From Chromatiales bacterium (GTDB taxonomy: Bacteria > Pseudomonadota > Gammaproteobacteria > UBA6429), in contig JALTJN010000470.1 in the NCBI GenBank assembly GCA_027076405.1, forward strand, positions 1-64,000: a stretch of 64,000 nucleotides of DNA. Reading direction: 5' to 3'. The notes below the pieces were generated by a model that had not been told where the DNA came from, made no database searches, and saw only the letters and a list, made by a program, of their open reading frames with translations. This document shows positions 34,768 through 41,820 of the stretch, one piece after another (the stretch's first letter is position 1; each line of letters starts with the position of its first letter). The position numbers and the translations under genes were made by a program.

Positions 34768-36408
34768 ATGGCTAAAAATAAATACACCGAGGTGGATGAT
34801 TCTTCTGCAAGCAAATGGAAAGACAAGTATTTGCGTAGTCTTGAAGAACTCGAGCTCAAAGAAAAACAATGGACTGACAGTGAAAAGAATCTCCGCGCAT
34901 TAATTACACATTTAACCAATGCAGCAGATACCTCTTCTTTAAAACTCAATCAACAACTTAGCGTTTTGCGTGATGCGATTAATAAAGGTGTTGCCGCAAA
35001 TAAATTAAAGAAAGCCATTGATGAAGTTGCTGATAGTATTCTTGGGTTAGATGCAATAAGAGAAAAGAAAAAGCAGGAAGTTCGCAAAAACCTCACCGAA
35101 TTTATTGAACAAATTAAACCGGCAGAAAAAATAGAAAAAAAATTATCGAAAATTTCATCCAAAATAGCAAAAACAAGCTCAAATAAAGAGATCTCGCCGC
35201 TGTTAAATGATTTGGCCAAGTTATTGGTTTATGGTTTATCGCTTGGAGGAAAAGAAAAGGATAAGGGATTTTTATCATCCCTTATTAGTAAAAAAGAAAA
35301 GTCACCCGAAATATCTGAAAATGAAGCTGAAGAAGTTTTAACGGTTGTTGAAACCGAGCTTGATTTAGAAAATGCAGTTAATAGTTTAATTGCTTTGCTG
35401 GAAAAGATGATTTTACCATCTGACTTACAAATAGAAGCTAATTTAATTAAACGACAGTTATCCATGGCTGTTGATGAAAATGTTTTTTTAACCTCGCTAG
35501 AAAAAACAGTAGGTATTACTGCTGATATTCTGGACAGAGTAAAAAAAGAAAAAAGCGAGATTGAAGAATTTTTAAAACAACTAACAGGCCGCTTGCATGA
35601 GCTCGATAAGGATATTAGGGAAACTGCCAGAATAAGAGAATTAACTCATCAGCATGGACAAAAAATGACCGAGGGAATGAAACATGAAATGAAAACCATG
35701 GAGGAAGGTATCATTAATATTAATAATTTAGATGAGTTAAAAACATCCATCCAGTCACGGGTTATTTTATTACGCAATCATGTAGATAGTTTTATTATTA
35801 ATGAAGGTGAAAAAAATAAAGAAGCATCCGTGCTCATAGAGCAGTTAAAGCAGCAAGTGAAAAATATGGAAAGTGAAACGGATGACTTAAAAAAACAAAT
35901 AGAGAAAGAACGGCAGCAAACATTGCGTGATGTTTTAACCGAGATCCCGAACAGATTAGCTTATGAAGAGAGATTAAAGCTTGAGTTAGCAAATTTCCGT
36001 CGAAACAAAACGCCTTTCGTACTTGTTGTCTGGGATATTGATTTATTTAAAAAAGTAAATGATGTCTATGGTCATGCTGCCGGTGATCAGGTATTAAAAT
36101 TAGTGGCTTCAATATTGAATAAAAATATGCGCGAGACCGATTTTATTGCCCGCTACGGTGGTGAAGAGTTTGTTTCAATATTACCAAACACGGATTTAAA
36201 AGCGGCTCAATTAGTTACCGATAAATTAAGAGAGTTAATTGCTACAAGCAAGTTTCATTTTCGTGAACAAAGAGTGAAAGTTACGGTTTCTGCTGGTTTT
36301 GCAGAATCTAAAGAAAATGAGGATGGTGAAAACCTGTTTATACGTGCAGATAAGGCATTGTATAAAGCAAAAGAAAATGGACGTAATAACTGCCAGCCGG
36401 CTCTTTAA
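34768..36408 (+). CDS. Diguanylate cyclase with long helical N-terminus
   Basis: This 546-residue protein has a C-terminal GGDEF domain (about 375-545) predicted to make cyclic di-GMP. The active site is GGEEF in IARYGGEEFVSILP, and an RxxD inhibitory site (RETD) lies exactly five residues before it, so product feedback is expected. Substrate-binding DIDLFKKVNDVYGHAAGD is intact. Residues 1-370 are Lys/Glu-rich helices likely to form coiled coils, with no transmembrane segment, so the protein is cytosolic with an unknown sensory module. It is the third gene of the acetolactate synthase-EEP-GGDEF set. Confidence 0.92.
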   Translation: MAKNKYTEVDDSSASKWKDKYLRSLEELELKEKQWTDSEKNLRALITHLTNAADTSSLKLNQQLSVLRDAINKGVAANKLKKAIDEVADSILGLDAIREKKKQEVRKNLTEFIEQIKPAEKIEKKLSKISSKIAKTSSNKEISPLLNDLAKLLVYGLSLGGKEKDKGFLSSLISKKEKSPEISENEAEEVLTVVETELDLENAVNSLIALLEKMILPSDLQIEANLIKRQLSMAVDENVFLTSLEKTVGITADILDRVKKEKSEIEEFLKQLTGRLHELDKDIRETARIRELTHQHGQKMTEGMKHEMKTMEEGIININNLDELKTSIQSRVILLRNHVDSFIINEGEKNKEASVLIEQLKQQVKNMESETDDLKKQIEKERQQTLRDVLTEIPNRLAYEERLKLELANFRRNKTPFVLVVWDIDLFKKVNDVYGHAAGDQVLKLVASILNKNMRETDFIARYGGEEFVSILPNTDLKAAQLVTDKLRELIATSKFHFREQRVKVTVSAGFAESKENEDGENLFIRADKALYKAKENGRNNCQPAL

Positions 36409-36472
36409 ACAAGTTTATTTATAATGTGAGCATGTTCATGTCTGCAACATGATTCATATCACAATTTGTTAT

Positions 36473-36489
36473 GATAATTGTTAATTATC
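36473..36489 (+). promoter_or_regulatory. Palindrome upstream of the 36.56 kb gene
   Basis: GATAATT (36473-36479) and AATTATC (36483-36489) form a perfect inverted repeat with a GTT spacer. A TATAAT-like -10 lies downstream near 36524 with TTGAAG about 19 bases before it. The site may be an operator for the GTG-started gene at 36560. No regulator family was recognised. Confidence 0.3.
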
Positions 36490-36559
36490 GTTTTATTTTG
36501 AAGATAATCCTCAACGAGCAAGTATAATTAGTATTCAATCTTGTTGATGAGTAGCTTCC

Positions 36560-37264
36560 GTGAAAAAGATTTTTTACAATTATCAGTTTAACTTTCCTGA
36601 CGGGCATGAAAAAAAATTCCATATAGATTTTGATAATCAAAGTTTATGTTCAAAATTACCCGATGGTAATGAATACCCTGATTGGTCGCAATTAGAGTTT
36701 CACCAGTGTTTAAACTGTCCATTAACCAGCGATGACTATTTGTACTGTCCGTTGGCAGTTAATTTAGTGCCAATTATTTACTGGTGTCAGGATCTTGCAT
36801 CGTATGACAATGTTGATGTCACGGTAACTTCTTCAGAACGACAAGTATGTGCACACACAAGTTTACAGCGTGCGATAAGCTCATTGTTGGGTTTATTGAT
36901 GAGTAGTAGCGCTTGTCCAAAAATGAAGTTTTTAAGACCTTTAGCACGCTTCCATTTGCCTTTGGCAACACATGAAGAAACGATTTTTCGAGCAGTCTCT
37001 GCCACCTTTCTGAAAAATTATCTTGCAAATAAAGGGTGCGATGATGACCCATTAGCAGAGCTAAAGCAGCAATATCGTGAATTGCAGGACATTAACCGCT
37101 TTATTGCAGAAAGAATACGTTGTGCAATTCAGCGTGATGCTGCGGTAAATGCACTTGTGTTACTTGATGTATTATCGAAGAGAGTGACGTTTAGTATTGA
37201 TGATTCTTTACAGCAGATACGTTACTTATTTGAAAATTCTGATGGCTCGGAAGAAGTTGCATAA
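36560..37264 (+). CDS. Uncharacterised Cys-containing cytosolic protein
   Basis: This 234-residue protein has no signal peptide. The N-terminal part reads YNYQFNFPDGHEKKFHIDFD and is followed by a Cys cluster, HQCLNCPLTSDDYLYCPLA (about 53-71), that could bind metal. A helical C-terminal half includes LKQQYRELQDINRFIAERIRCAIQRDAAVNALVLLDVLS. It may belong to a conserved domain of unknown function (possibly DUF6901), which I cannot confirm. The GTG start is set by the upstream stop and the completeness of the N-terminal strand. It precedes the PA2779/PA2778 pair on the same strand with a 75-base gap. Confidence 0.75.
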   Translation: MKKIFYNYQFNFPDGHEKKFHIDFDNQSLCSKLPDGNEYPDWSQLEFHQCLNCPLTSDDYLYCPLAVNLVPIIYWCQDLASYDNVDVTVTSSERQVCAHTSLQRAISSLLGLLMSSSACPKMKFLRPLARFHLPLATHEETIFRAVSATFLKNYLANKGCDDDPLAELKQQYRELQDINRFIAERIRCAIQRDAAVNALVLLDVLSKRVTFSIDDSLQQIRYLFENSDGSEEVA

Positions 37265-37339
37265 ATTCATTAAATTTAATAGAAAACAAATTTGATATAG
37301 GCTATAAATAGAATTCAAACAATATATAAGGATACTGCT

Positions 37340-37723
37340 ATGCTAAATAAATTTCGTCAAAGTCGTTTTATAGCTTCATTGCTAATTTCATCAATATTGT
37401 TTATTTCAGTCCAGCCGGCAGTTAATGCGGCTATCGTTAGTACGTCAGATTTGGTGGCGCAACAACAATCTCAAATTGATAAAGCATCATTACTAAAATC
37501 CTTTGATCGTAAAGATGTACAGATGGCACTGGCCAGTAAAGGTGTTGATATAAACATGGCAAAATTACGTGTTGCCAGTATGACAAATGAAGAAGTACAA
37601 CAGTTGAATGCTAAAATTGATAGTTTACCCGCAGCCGGTGACATTGTTGGTACGCTTGGTTTTATACTTGTAATCTTGCTTATTACAGATCTTTTAGGTG
37701 TTACAGATGTTTATTCATTTTAA
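37340..37723 (+). CDS. PA2779 family membrane protein
   Basis: This 127-residue protein has a signal-like hydrophobic N-terminus (ASLLISSILFISVQPAVNA). A helical periplasmic segment contains FDRKDVQMALASKGVDINMAKLRVASMTNEEVQQLNAKIDSLPAAG. A C-terminal membrane helix (GFILVILLITDLLGVTDVY) completes it. This is the layout of the PA2779 family, whose function is unknown and which nearly always precedes a PA2778-family peptidase, as it does here 9 bases further on. RBS: AAGGA. Confidence 0.88.
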   Translation: MLNKFRQSRFIASLLISSILFISVQPAVNAAIVSTSDLVAQQQSQIDKASLLKSFDRKDVQMALASKGVDINMAKLRVASMTNEEVQQLNAKIDSLPAAGDIVGTLGFILVILLITDLLGVTDVYSF

Positions 37724-37732
37724 ATAAAAATA

Positions 37733-38689
37733 ATGTGGTATTTTAAAAATAAACCCGCCCGGTTTTTACTTGGTGGGTTTTTTCTTGCGTTAATTCAGGG
37801 TTGTAGTTCAATAAGTTTACAATCTGATATGTTATTAGAAAAAAAACCGTCTGAGTTTTCTCAGGCTAAAGAAATAACAGAAGTTAATTTTAATCCACAA
37901 GAAGACTATGAATGCGGACCTGCATCACTGGCTACGGTACTGCAATGGCAAGGACTTAGTATTAGTGATAAGGATCTGGTACCGGAAATTTATATTCCTG
38001 ATCGTAAAGGTAGTTTACAAATCGAGTTGATTGCTGCAACACGTCGGCACGGATTAATTCCTTACGTGATAGAAAAAAGTATGACTGCGTTATTAAAAGA
38101 AATAAAAGCAGGTAACCCGGTACTTGTTTTACAAAATCTTGCTTTAGACTGGTACCCGCAATGGCATTATGCGGTTGTTATAGGTTATGACATAAATAAA
38201 GATGAAATTATTTTACGTTCGGGTGTAACAGAGCGACGGGTAAATTCATTTTCTTTATTTGAAAGAACATGGCGTCGCGCAAAATATTGGGGATTTATTG
38301 TACTGAACAAAAACAAGTTACCGGCAAGCGGTAATGCTTTTTCTTATTTAAAAAGTGTCGCTCCTTTTGAAAAACTGAATAAAGTAGCACTTGCACTTGC
38401 AGCCTATAAAAATGCATTACAAAAATGGCCGGATAATCGTAATTTATTAATGGCAGCCGGTAATGCAAGTTATTCAACCCGGCAGTTAAATGCGGCAGAA
38501 AAATATTACCGCAAGGTCTTCTTAAAGTGGCCTGAGTATGCGCCGGCGCTTAATAACCTTGCCCAGGTTTTGTATGAGAAAAAACACTACAAGCAAGCCG
38601 AAGAGTTTATCTTACGAGCAATTTTGCTCGGTGATAAGCAGCAAAAACAATATGAAGCGACATTAAGAGAAATTCGAAAACGAGATTAG
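37733..38689 (+). CDS. PA2778 family cysteine peptidase, lipoprotein with TPR-like C-terminus
   Basis: This is a 318-residue predicted lipoprotein (lipobox LIQGC, Cys 24). A papain-fold, peptidase C39-like domain follows. The probable catalytic Cys is C61 in DYECGPASLATVLQWQG, and the catalytic His is H145 in WHYAVVIGYD, with a nearby Asp. From about residue 215, helical repeats resemble two to three TPR units (LALAAYKNALQKWPDNRNLLMAAGNASY; AEKYYRKVFLKWPEYAPALNNLAQVLY). The family is usually paired with PA2779. Substrate unknown; C39 relatives cleave double-glycine leaders, but this one is periplasm-facing and not fused to an ABC transporter. Confidence 0.88.
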   Translation: MWYFKNKPARFLLGGFFLALIQGCSSISLQSDMLLEKKPSEFSQAKEITEVNFNPQEDYECGPASLATVLQWQGLSISDKDLVPEIYIPDRKGSLQIELIAATRRHGLIPYVIEKSMTALLKEIKAGNPVLVLQNLALDWYPQWHYAVVIGYDINKDEIILRSGVTERRVNSFSLFERTWRRAKYWGFIVLNKNKLPASGNAFSYLKSVAPFEKLNKVALALAAYKNALQKWPDNRNLLMAAGNASYSTRQLNAAEKYYRKVFLKWPEYAPALNNLAQVLYEKKHYKQAEEFILRAILLGDKQQKQYEATLREIRKRD

Positions 38690-38793
38690 ATACCGTTTTT
38701 CTTTTGATTTTATGAACCGCGTCACTATAGTTTAAATTTGATAATGTATAAATAAGATAATGTAAGGGAACATAAAAACAAGGATGTAACACG

Positions 38794-39453
38794 ATGGATA
38801 AAGCTCGTTACAGCGTTGTAGTATGTGATACCACTAAAAGCAAGCGTATAAACTACCGAATTCGCTATCAGGTTTATTGCCTGGAAAAAGGCTACGAAGA
38901 TATTAAGCAGTTCCCTATACGAATGGAAACTGATCGTTACGATGCTTGTTCTGTTCATTTTATTGTTCGGGACAATATCAGTAATAAATGGGTAGGCGCA
39001 TGTCGTTTAGTCATACTTCCTTTTAATAAACTGCCCCTCTTACAACATTGTTCAATATCAGATACCTCTTACCAAAAGTTTTCGGTGTCAGCAGAAATAT
39101 CACGTCTTTGTGCAATAGCATCTTCGCGCAGAGGAACCTGGAATATGTTAACGATGATGTTAAATGTTCTACAACACTATTGCTTGGATCATGAACTGCA
39201 CCATTGCTTTTCTTTGCACAATAAAGCTTTAGCGCGCATCGTTCGGTCACTAAATATTAATATCGAAGCAATTAGTGAAGATTGTGAGTTTCATGGTCAA
39301 CGTCGTGCTTATTATCATAATTGTATGCCCGCGAATATAAAAACAGAAAATGTAACTGATTACCCATATCAGTTTTATTCCAAATACATAAAGCAATATA
39401 AATTTACTTTAAATAATCTTAAAAAAAGCAGACATTACTATGCCTCAAATTGA
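38794..39453 (+). CDS. PEP-CTERM/exosortase-associated-type acyltransferase (FeeM-like)
   Basis: This 219-residue protein of the acyl-homoserine-lactone-synthase/N-acyl-amino-acid-synthase fold is recognised from INYRIRYQVYCLEKGYED. The acidic METDRYDACSVHFIVRD and then GACRLVILPFNKLPLL and VSAEISRLCAIAS segments also match the TIGR03694-type exosortase-associated acyltransferase pattern. Such enzymes use acyl-ACP to acylate an amino group. No exosortase or PEP-CTERM protein is visible in the window. The 3' end overlaps the E1-like gene by 14 bases, which implies a linked function. An acyl-amino-acid product is inference. Confidence 0.78.
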   Translation: MDKARYSVVVCDTTKSKRINYRIRYQVYCLEKGYEDIKQFPIRMETDRYDACSVHFIVRDNISNKWVGACRLVILPFNKLPLLQHCSISDTSYQKFSVSAEISRLCAIASSRRGTWNMLTMMLNVLQHYCLDHELHHCFSLHNKALARIVRSLNINIEAISEDCEFHGQRRAYYHNCMPANIKTENVTDYPYQFYSKYIKQYKFTLNNLKKSRHYYASN

Positions 39454-40339
39454 AAAATACAGTTATGCAGACGCTTTCTCACGTAATTTGGGATTAATTT
39501 CCACACAAGAACAACACATTCTCTCTAACAAATGTGTTGCTATTGCAGGATGTGGTGGTGTGGGTAGTGCCCATGCTCACACTCTGGCACGTTTGGGGGT
39601 AGGAAAATTCAAACTTGCTGATCCGGACCAATACGATATCGTTAATTTTAACCGCCAGTTTGCAGCAACATGCCATACATTAGGAATGAATAAAGCAAAA
39701 GCCACATCGGATATGATTTTATCAATTAATCCACATGCAGAAGTTGAAATAATGACCAGTAAAGTTGATGCTACGACAGTTGAAAAATTTATAAAAAATG
39801 CAGATATTGTACTTGATGGTATAGATTTTTTTGAAATGGAAGCCCGCCGCATTTTGTTTCAGACTGCTCGTAAGAAAAATATTCCTGCATTGACTGCTGC
39901 ACCTCTGGGGTTTTCTGCAACACTACATATTTTCACAGCAGATAGTATGAGCTTTGATGATTATTTTGATTTAGATGATAAGCAAAAATTTTCAGAACAA
40001 ATCATACATTTTATACTTGGACTTGCTCCTTCGGCATTACAATTACCTTATCTGGATCTAAAAGCTGTTGATCCTGAAACGGGACGCGGACCGTCAAGTA
40101 TTATCGGAGTCCAGCTAGCCGCATCGCTGGTAGGTGCAGAAGTAGTCAGGATTTTATTACAAAGAAATAAAAGTCAATTAGCCCCCGCTTATCTTCAATT
40201 TGATGCTTATCGACAAAAATTACGTCGACGTAAGCTTTACAATGGAAACCATCACTGGCTACAAAAAATTAAAAAAAAGTTACTGACACGTAAACTTAAA
40301 CAGATTGGCGTATTAGAAGCATTGAAGAATATGGATTAG
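39440..40339 (+). CDS. ThiF/E1-like adenylyltransferase
   Basis: This 299-residue E1-like enzyme has the ATP-binding Rossmann motif AIAGCGGVGSAHAHTLARLGVG at about 32-53, DPDQYDIVNFNRQ with the conserved Arg and Gln, and the Mg-coordinating Asp in VLDGIDFFEMEARR. It lacks the two CxxC zinc pairs of ThiF/MoeB. No Cys is present in the usual thioester region, so it may adenylate a carboxylate without forming a thioester, as TcdA does. The Lys/Arg-rich C-terminal tail (KLRRRKLYNGNHHWLQKIKKK) is unusual. It starts inside the 3' end of the acyltransferase gene, so the acyl product is a candidate substrate (inference). Confidence 0.85.
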   Translation: MPQIEKYSYADAFSRNLGLISTQEQHILSNKCVAIAGCGGVGSAHAHTLARLGVGKFKLADPDQYDIVNFNRQFAATCHTLGMNKAKATSDMILSINPHAEVEIMTSKVDATTVEKFIKNADIVLDGIDFFEMEARRILFQTARKKNIPALTAAPLGFSATLHIFTADSMSFDDYFDLDDKQKFSEQIIHFILGLAPSALQLPYLDLKAVDPETGRGPSSIIGVQLAASLVGAEVVRILLQRNKSQLAPAYLQFDAYRQKLRRRKLYNGNHHWLQKIKKKLLTRKLKQIGVLEALKNMD

Positions 40340-40415
40340 CGTTAAAACAGGTTATTTTTAAAAAAATATAATTAACCGCTAAAATTATTCTTTTTAGCTT
40401 TATTTCGAGGTCATA

Positions 40416-40492
40416 TGGCGCGCCCGACAGGAGTCGAACCTGTGACCTTCGCCTTCGGAGGGCGACACTCTATCCATCTGAGCTACGGGCGC
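40416..40492 (-). tRNA. tRNA-Arg (anticodon CCG)
   Basis: The reverse strand folds as a 77-nt tRNA. The acceptor GCGCCCG pairs with CGGGCGC, the D-arm is GCTC...GAGT, the anticodon stem TCGCC/GGCGA encloses loop CTCCGAA (anticodon CCG, codon CGG), and the T-arm is ACAGG TTCGAAC. The discriminator is G and the CCA end is encoded. Confidence 0.97.
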
Positions 40493-40854
40493 TGATTCTG
40501 GTTATTATATCTGTATCTGTGGATGAATTTGTTTTTTTCCGAAACTATTTTTATCTCTTTGATCTAAAAAACTTACTTATCGACTAAGAGTGACTTTCTG
40601 ATAAATGGTGAGTGGGTATTAATGACAGGATATATATTCAAAATTGTCTATAACATAATTTACAAGTGGTTATTTTGGGCGCATATTCTGTTATTTCTTG
40701 GAGTAAAAGTGCGATTGCACGAGTGACTCTGGCTCAAATGGTGCTTTCTCGTTATACTCTCGCCACAATTTTTATCGGCTTCGGGCCAAATTACAGTGAA
40801 ATACCTATCTATTGAATTCTTATAGCTAGGCCGAATTTGAAAAGGTGAATAATA
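40493..40854. other. Gene-free stretch between tRNA-Arg and cytochrome c5 gene
   Basis: This 362-base AT-rich stretch contains no plausible ORF with an RBS. It must hold the leftward tRNA promoter and the rightward promoter of the cytochrome gene. A weak GG-N10-GC arrangement (TGGCTCAAATGGTGCT, 40730-40745) was seen but departs from the sigma-54 consensus at three positions. Nothing else stands out. Confidence 0.5.
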
Positions 40855-41316
40855 GTGACTGCACAAGAAGAAGATCGTAAAGTTTTGAATACACTACTGA
40901 TGGTAGTGGGTTCTTTAATCGCATTTTTTATTTTTAGTATTATAGCTGCGCGTATGGTTTCTGCTACTGCAGAAAAATCTGCAGTTGACCCGATGGTTGA
41001 GTCTGCAATAATCGATCGTATTAAGCCATTTGGTGAACTGAACGTGGGTACTGCTCCAGTTGCAGCAGCACCAGCTGCTGTTGATGCTAAGGCATCATTT
41101 AAGGCGTCTTGTTTCGCATGTCATGGTACTGGTGCAGCCGGTGCGCCAAAATTTGGTGATAAAGCTGCCTGGAAAAAGCGTATTGCACAGGGTCTGGATA
41201 CATTATTCAGCCATGCTATCAACGGCTTTAAAGGAATGCCTCCTAAAGGCGGAAGCAGCCTGAGTGATGATGCGGTTAAAGCAATCGTAAAATATATGGT
41301 TAAAAATAGTAAATAA
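40855..41316 (+). CDS. Membrane-anchored cytochrome c5
   Basis: This is a 153-residue protein with an N-terminal uncleaved helix (VLNTLLMVVGSLIAFFIFSIIAARMVSA), an Ala/Pro-rich linker and a C-terminal c5 heme domain. The heme motif is CFACH near residues 82-86 and the probable Met ligand lies in KGMPPKGG. The heme domain is very similar to the soluble c5 at 21417. It starts with GTG, preceded by AAAGGTG. It is probably a tethered electron shuttle between the bc1 complex and an oxidase. A strong terminator follows. Confidence 0.92.
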   Translation: MTAQEEDRKVLNTLLMVVGSLIAFFIFSIIAARMVSATAEKSAVDPMVESAIIDRIKPFGELNVGTAPVAAAPAAVDAKASFKASCFACHGTGAAGAPKFGDKAAWKKRIAQGLDTLFSHAINGFKGMPPKGGSSLSDDAVKAIVKYMVKNSK

Positions 41317-41330
41317 TTATTTACTATTAA

Positions 41331-41364
41331 AAAAAAGCCGGTTTTTTAACCGGCTTTTTTTTGC
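41331..41364 (+). terminator. Rho-independent terminator after anchored cytochrome c5
   Basis: AAGCCGGTT (41335-41343) pairs with AACCGGCTT (41348-41356), flanked by an A-run and a T-run, so it may act in both directions. Confidence 0.88.
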
Positions 41365-41476
41365 ATGAAAATAATTTCCACTAAAATTTATTCTTAATAT
41401 TATGCGCAGTATCTTTGGTTGGAGTACTAACCTTCTTTCTTACACATTTAAATAAATATTTTAAAGATGTATAAAT

Positions 41477-41710
41477 TTAGTCTTTGTCATTTTTCTGGCT
41501 CGAAGAGGTGTTTAAACCAATAAGGTTATAAAACGGACACATACTAAATACTGCTGTAAGCAGGAATATAATACCAAGAACACCCAGCAGTATAGCGGCA
41601 ACTTGATCTACAATTGCAGTGGTATTGATAAAGCCAAAATATATCATCATTAAGCCAGCAGTTAATCTTAATATTCTGTCTGCCAGACCTACATTTTTTT
41701 TGATTGCCAT
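41477..41710 (-). CDS. DUF2892 (YgaP-like) small membrane protein
   Basis: This 77-residue protein reads MAIKKNVGLADRILRLTAGLM at the start, has two hydrophobic helices, and then CPFYNLIGLNT, a canonical DUF2892 pattern. The family forms inner-membrane proteins found alone or fused to rhodanese domains; the function is unknown. The ATG at 41710 is preceded by GGGG about 7-10 bases upstream and matches the family start, though the frame is open to 41776. Confidence 0.88.
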   Translation of the reverse strand: MAIKKNVGLADRILRLTAGLMMIYFGFINTTAIVDQVAAILLGVLGIIFLLTAVFSMCPFYNLIGLNTSSSQKNDKD

Positions 41711-41820
41711 TTTTGCCCCATTTTTCCGTATCAGGTTGCAGAAAAACAAACTATTACATTGACTGCAAAATATCATGATAGTTCAAAGGGGGATTAATGT
41801 CATTCTGAAAGTATGTGATT

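Noticed and set aside
40730..40745. Possible sigma-54 promoter (TGGCTCAAATGGTGCT) before the anchored cytochrome c5 gene
   Set aside because: GG-N10-GC spacing is right, but three consensus positions differ, no NtrC-type sites are near, and it is 110 bases from the start codon.
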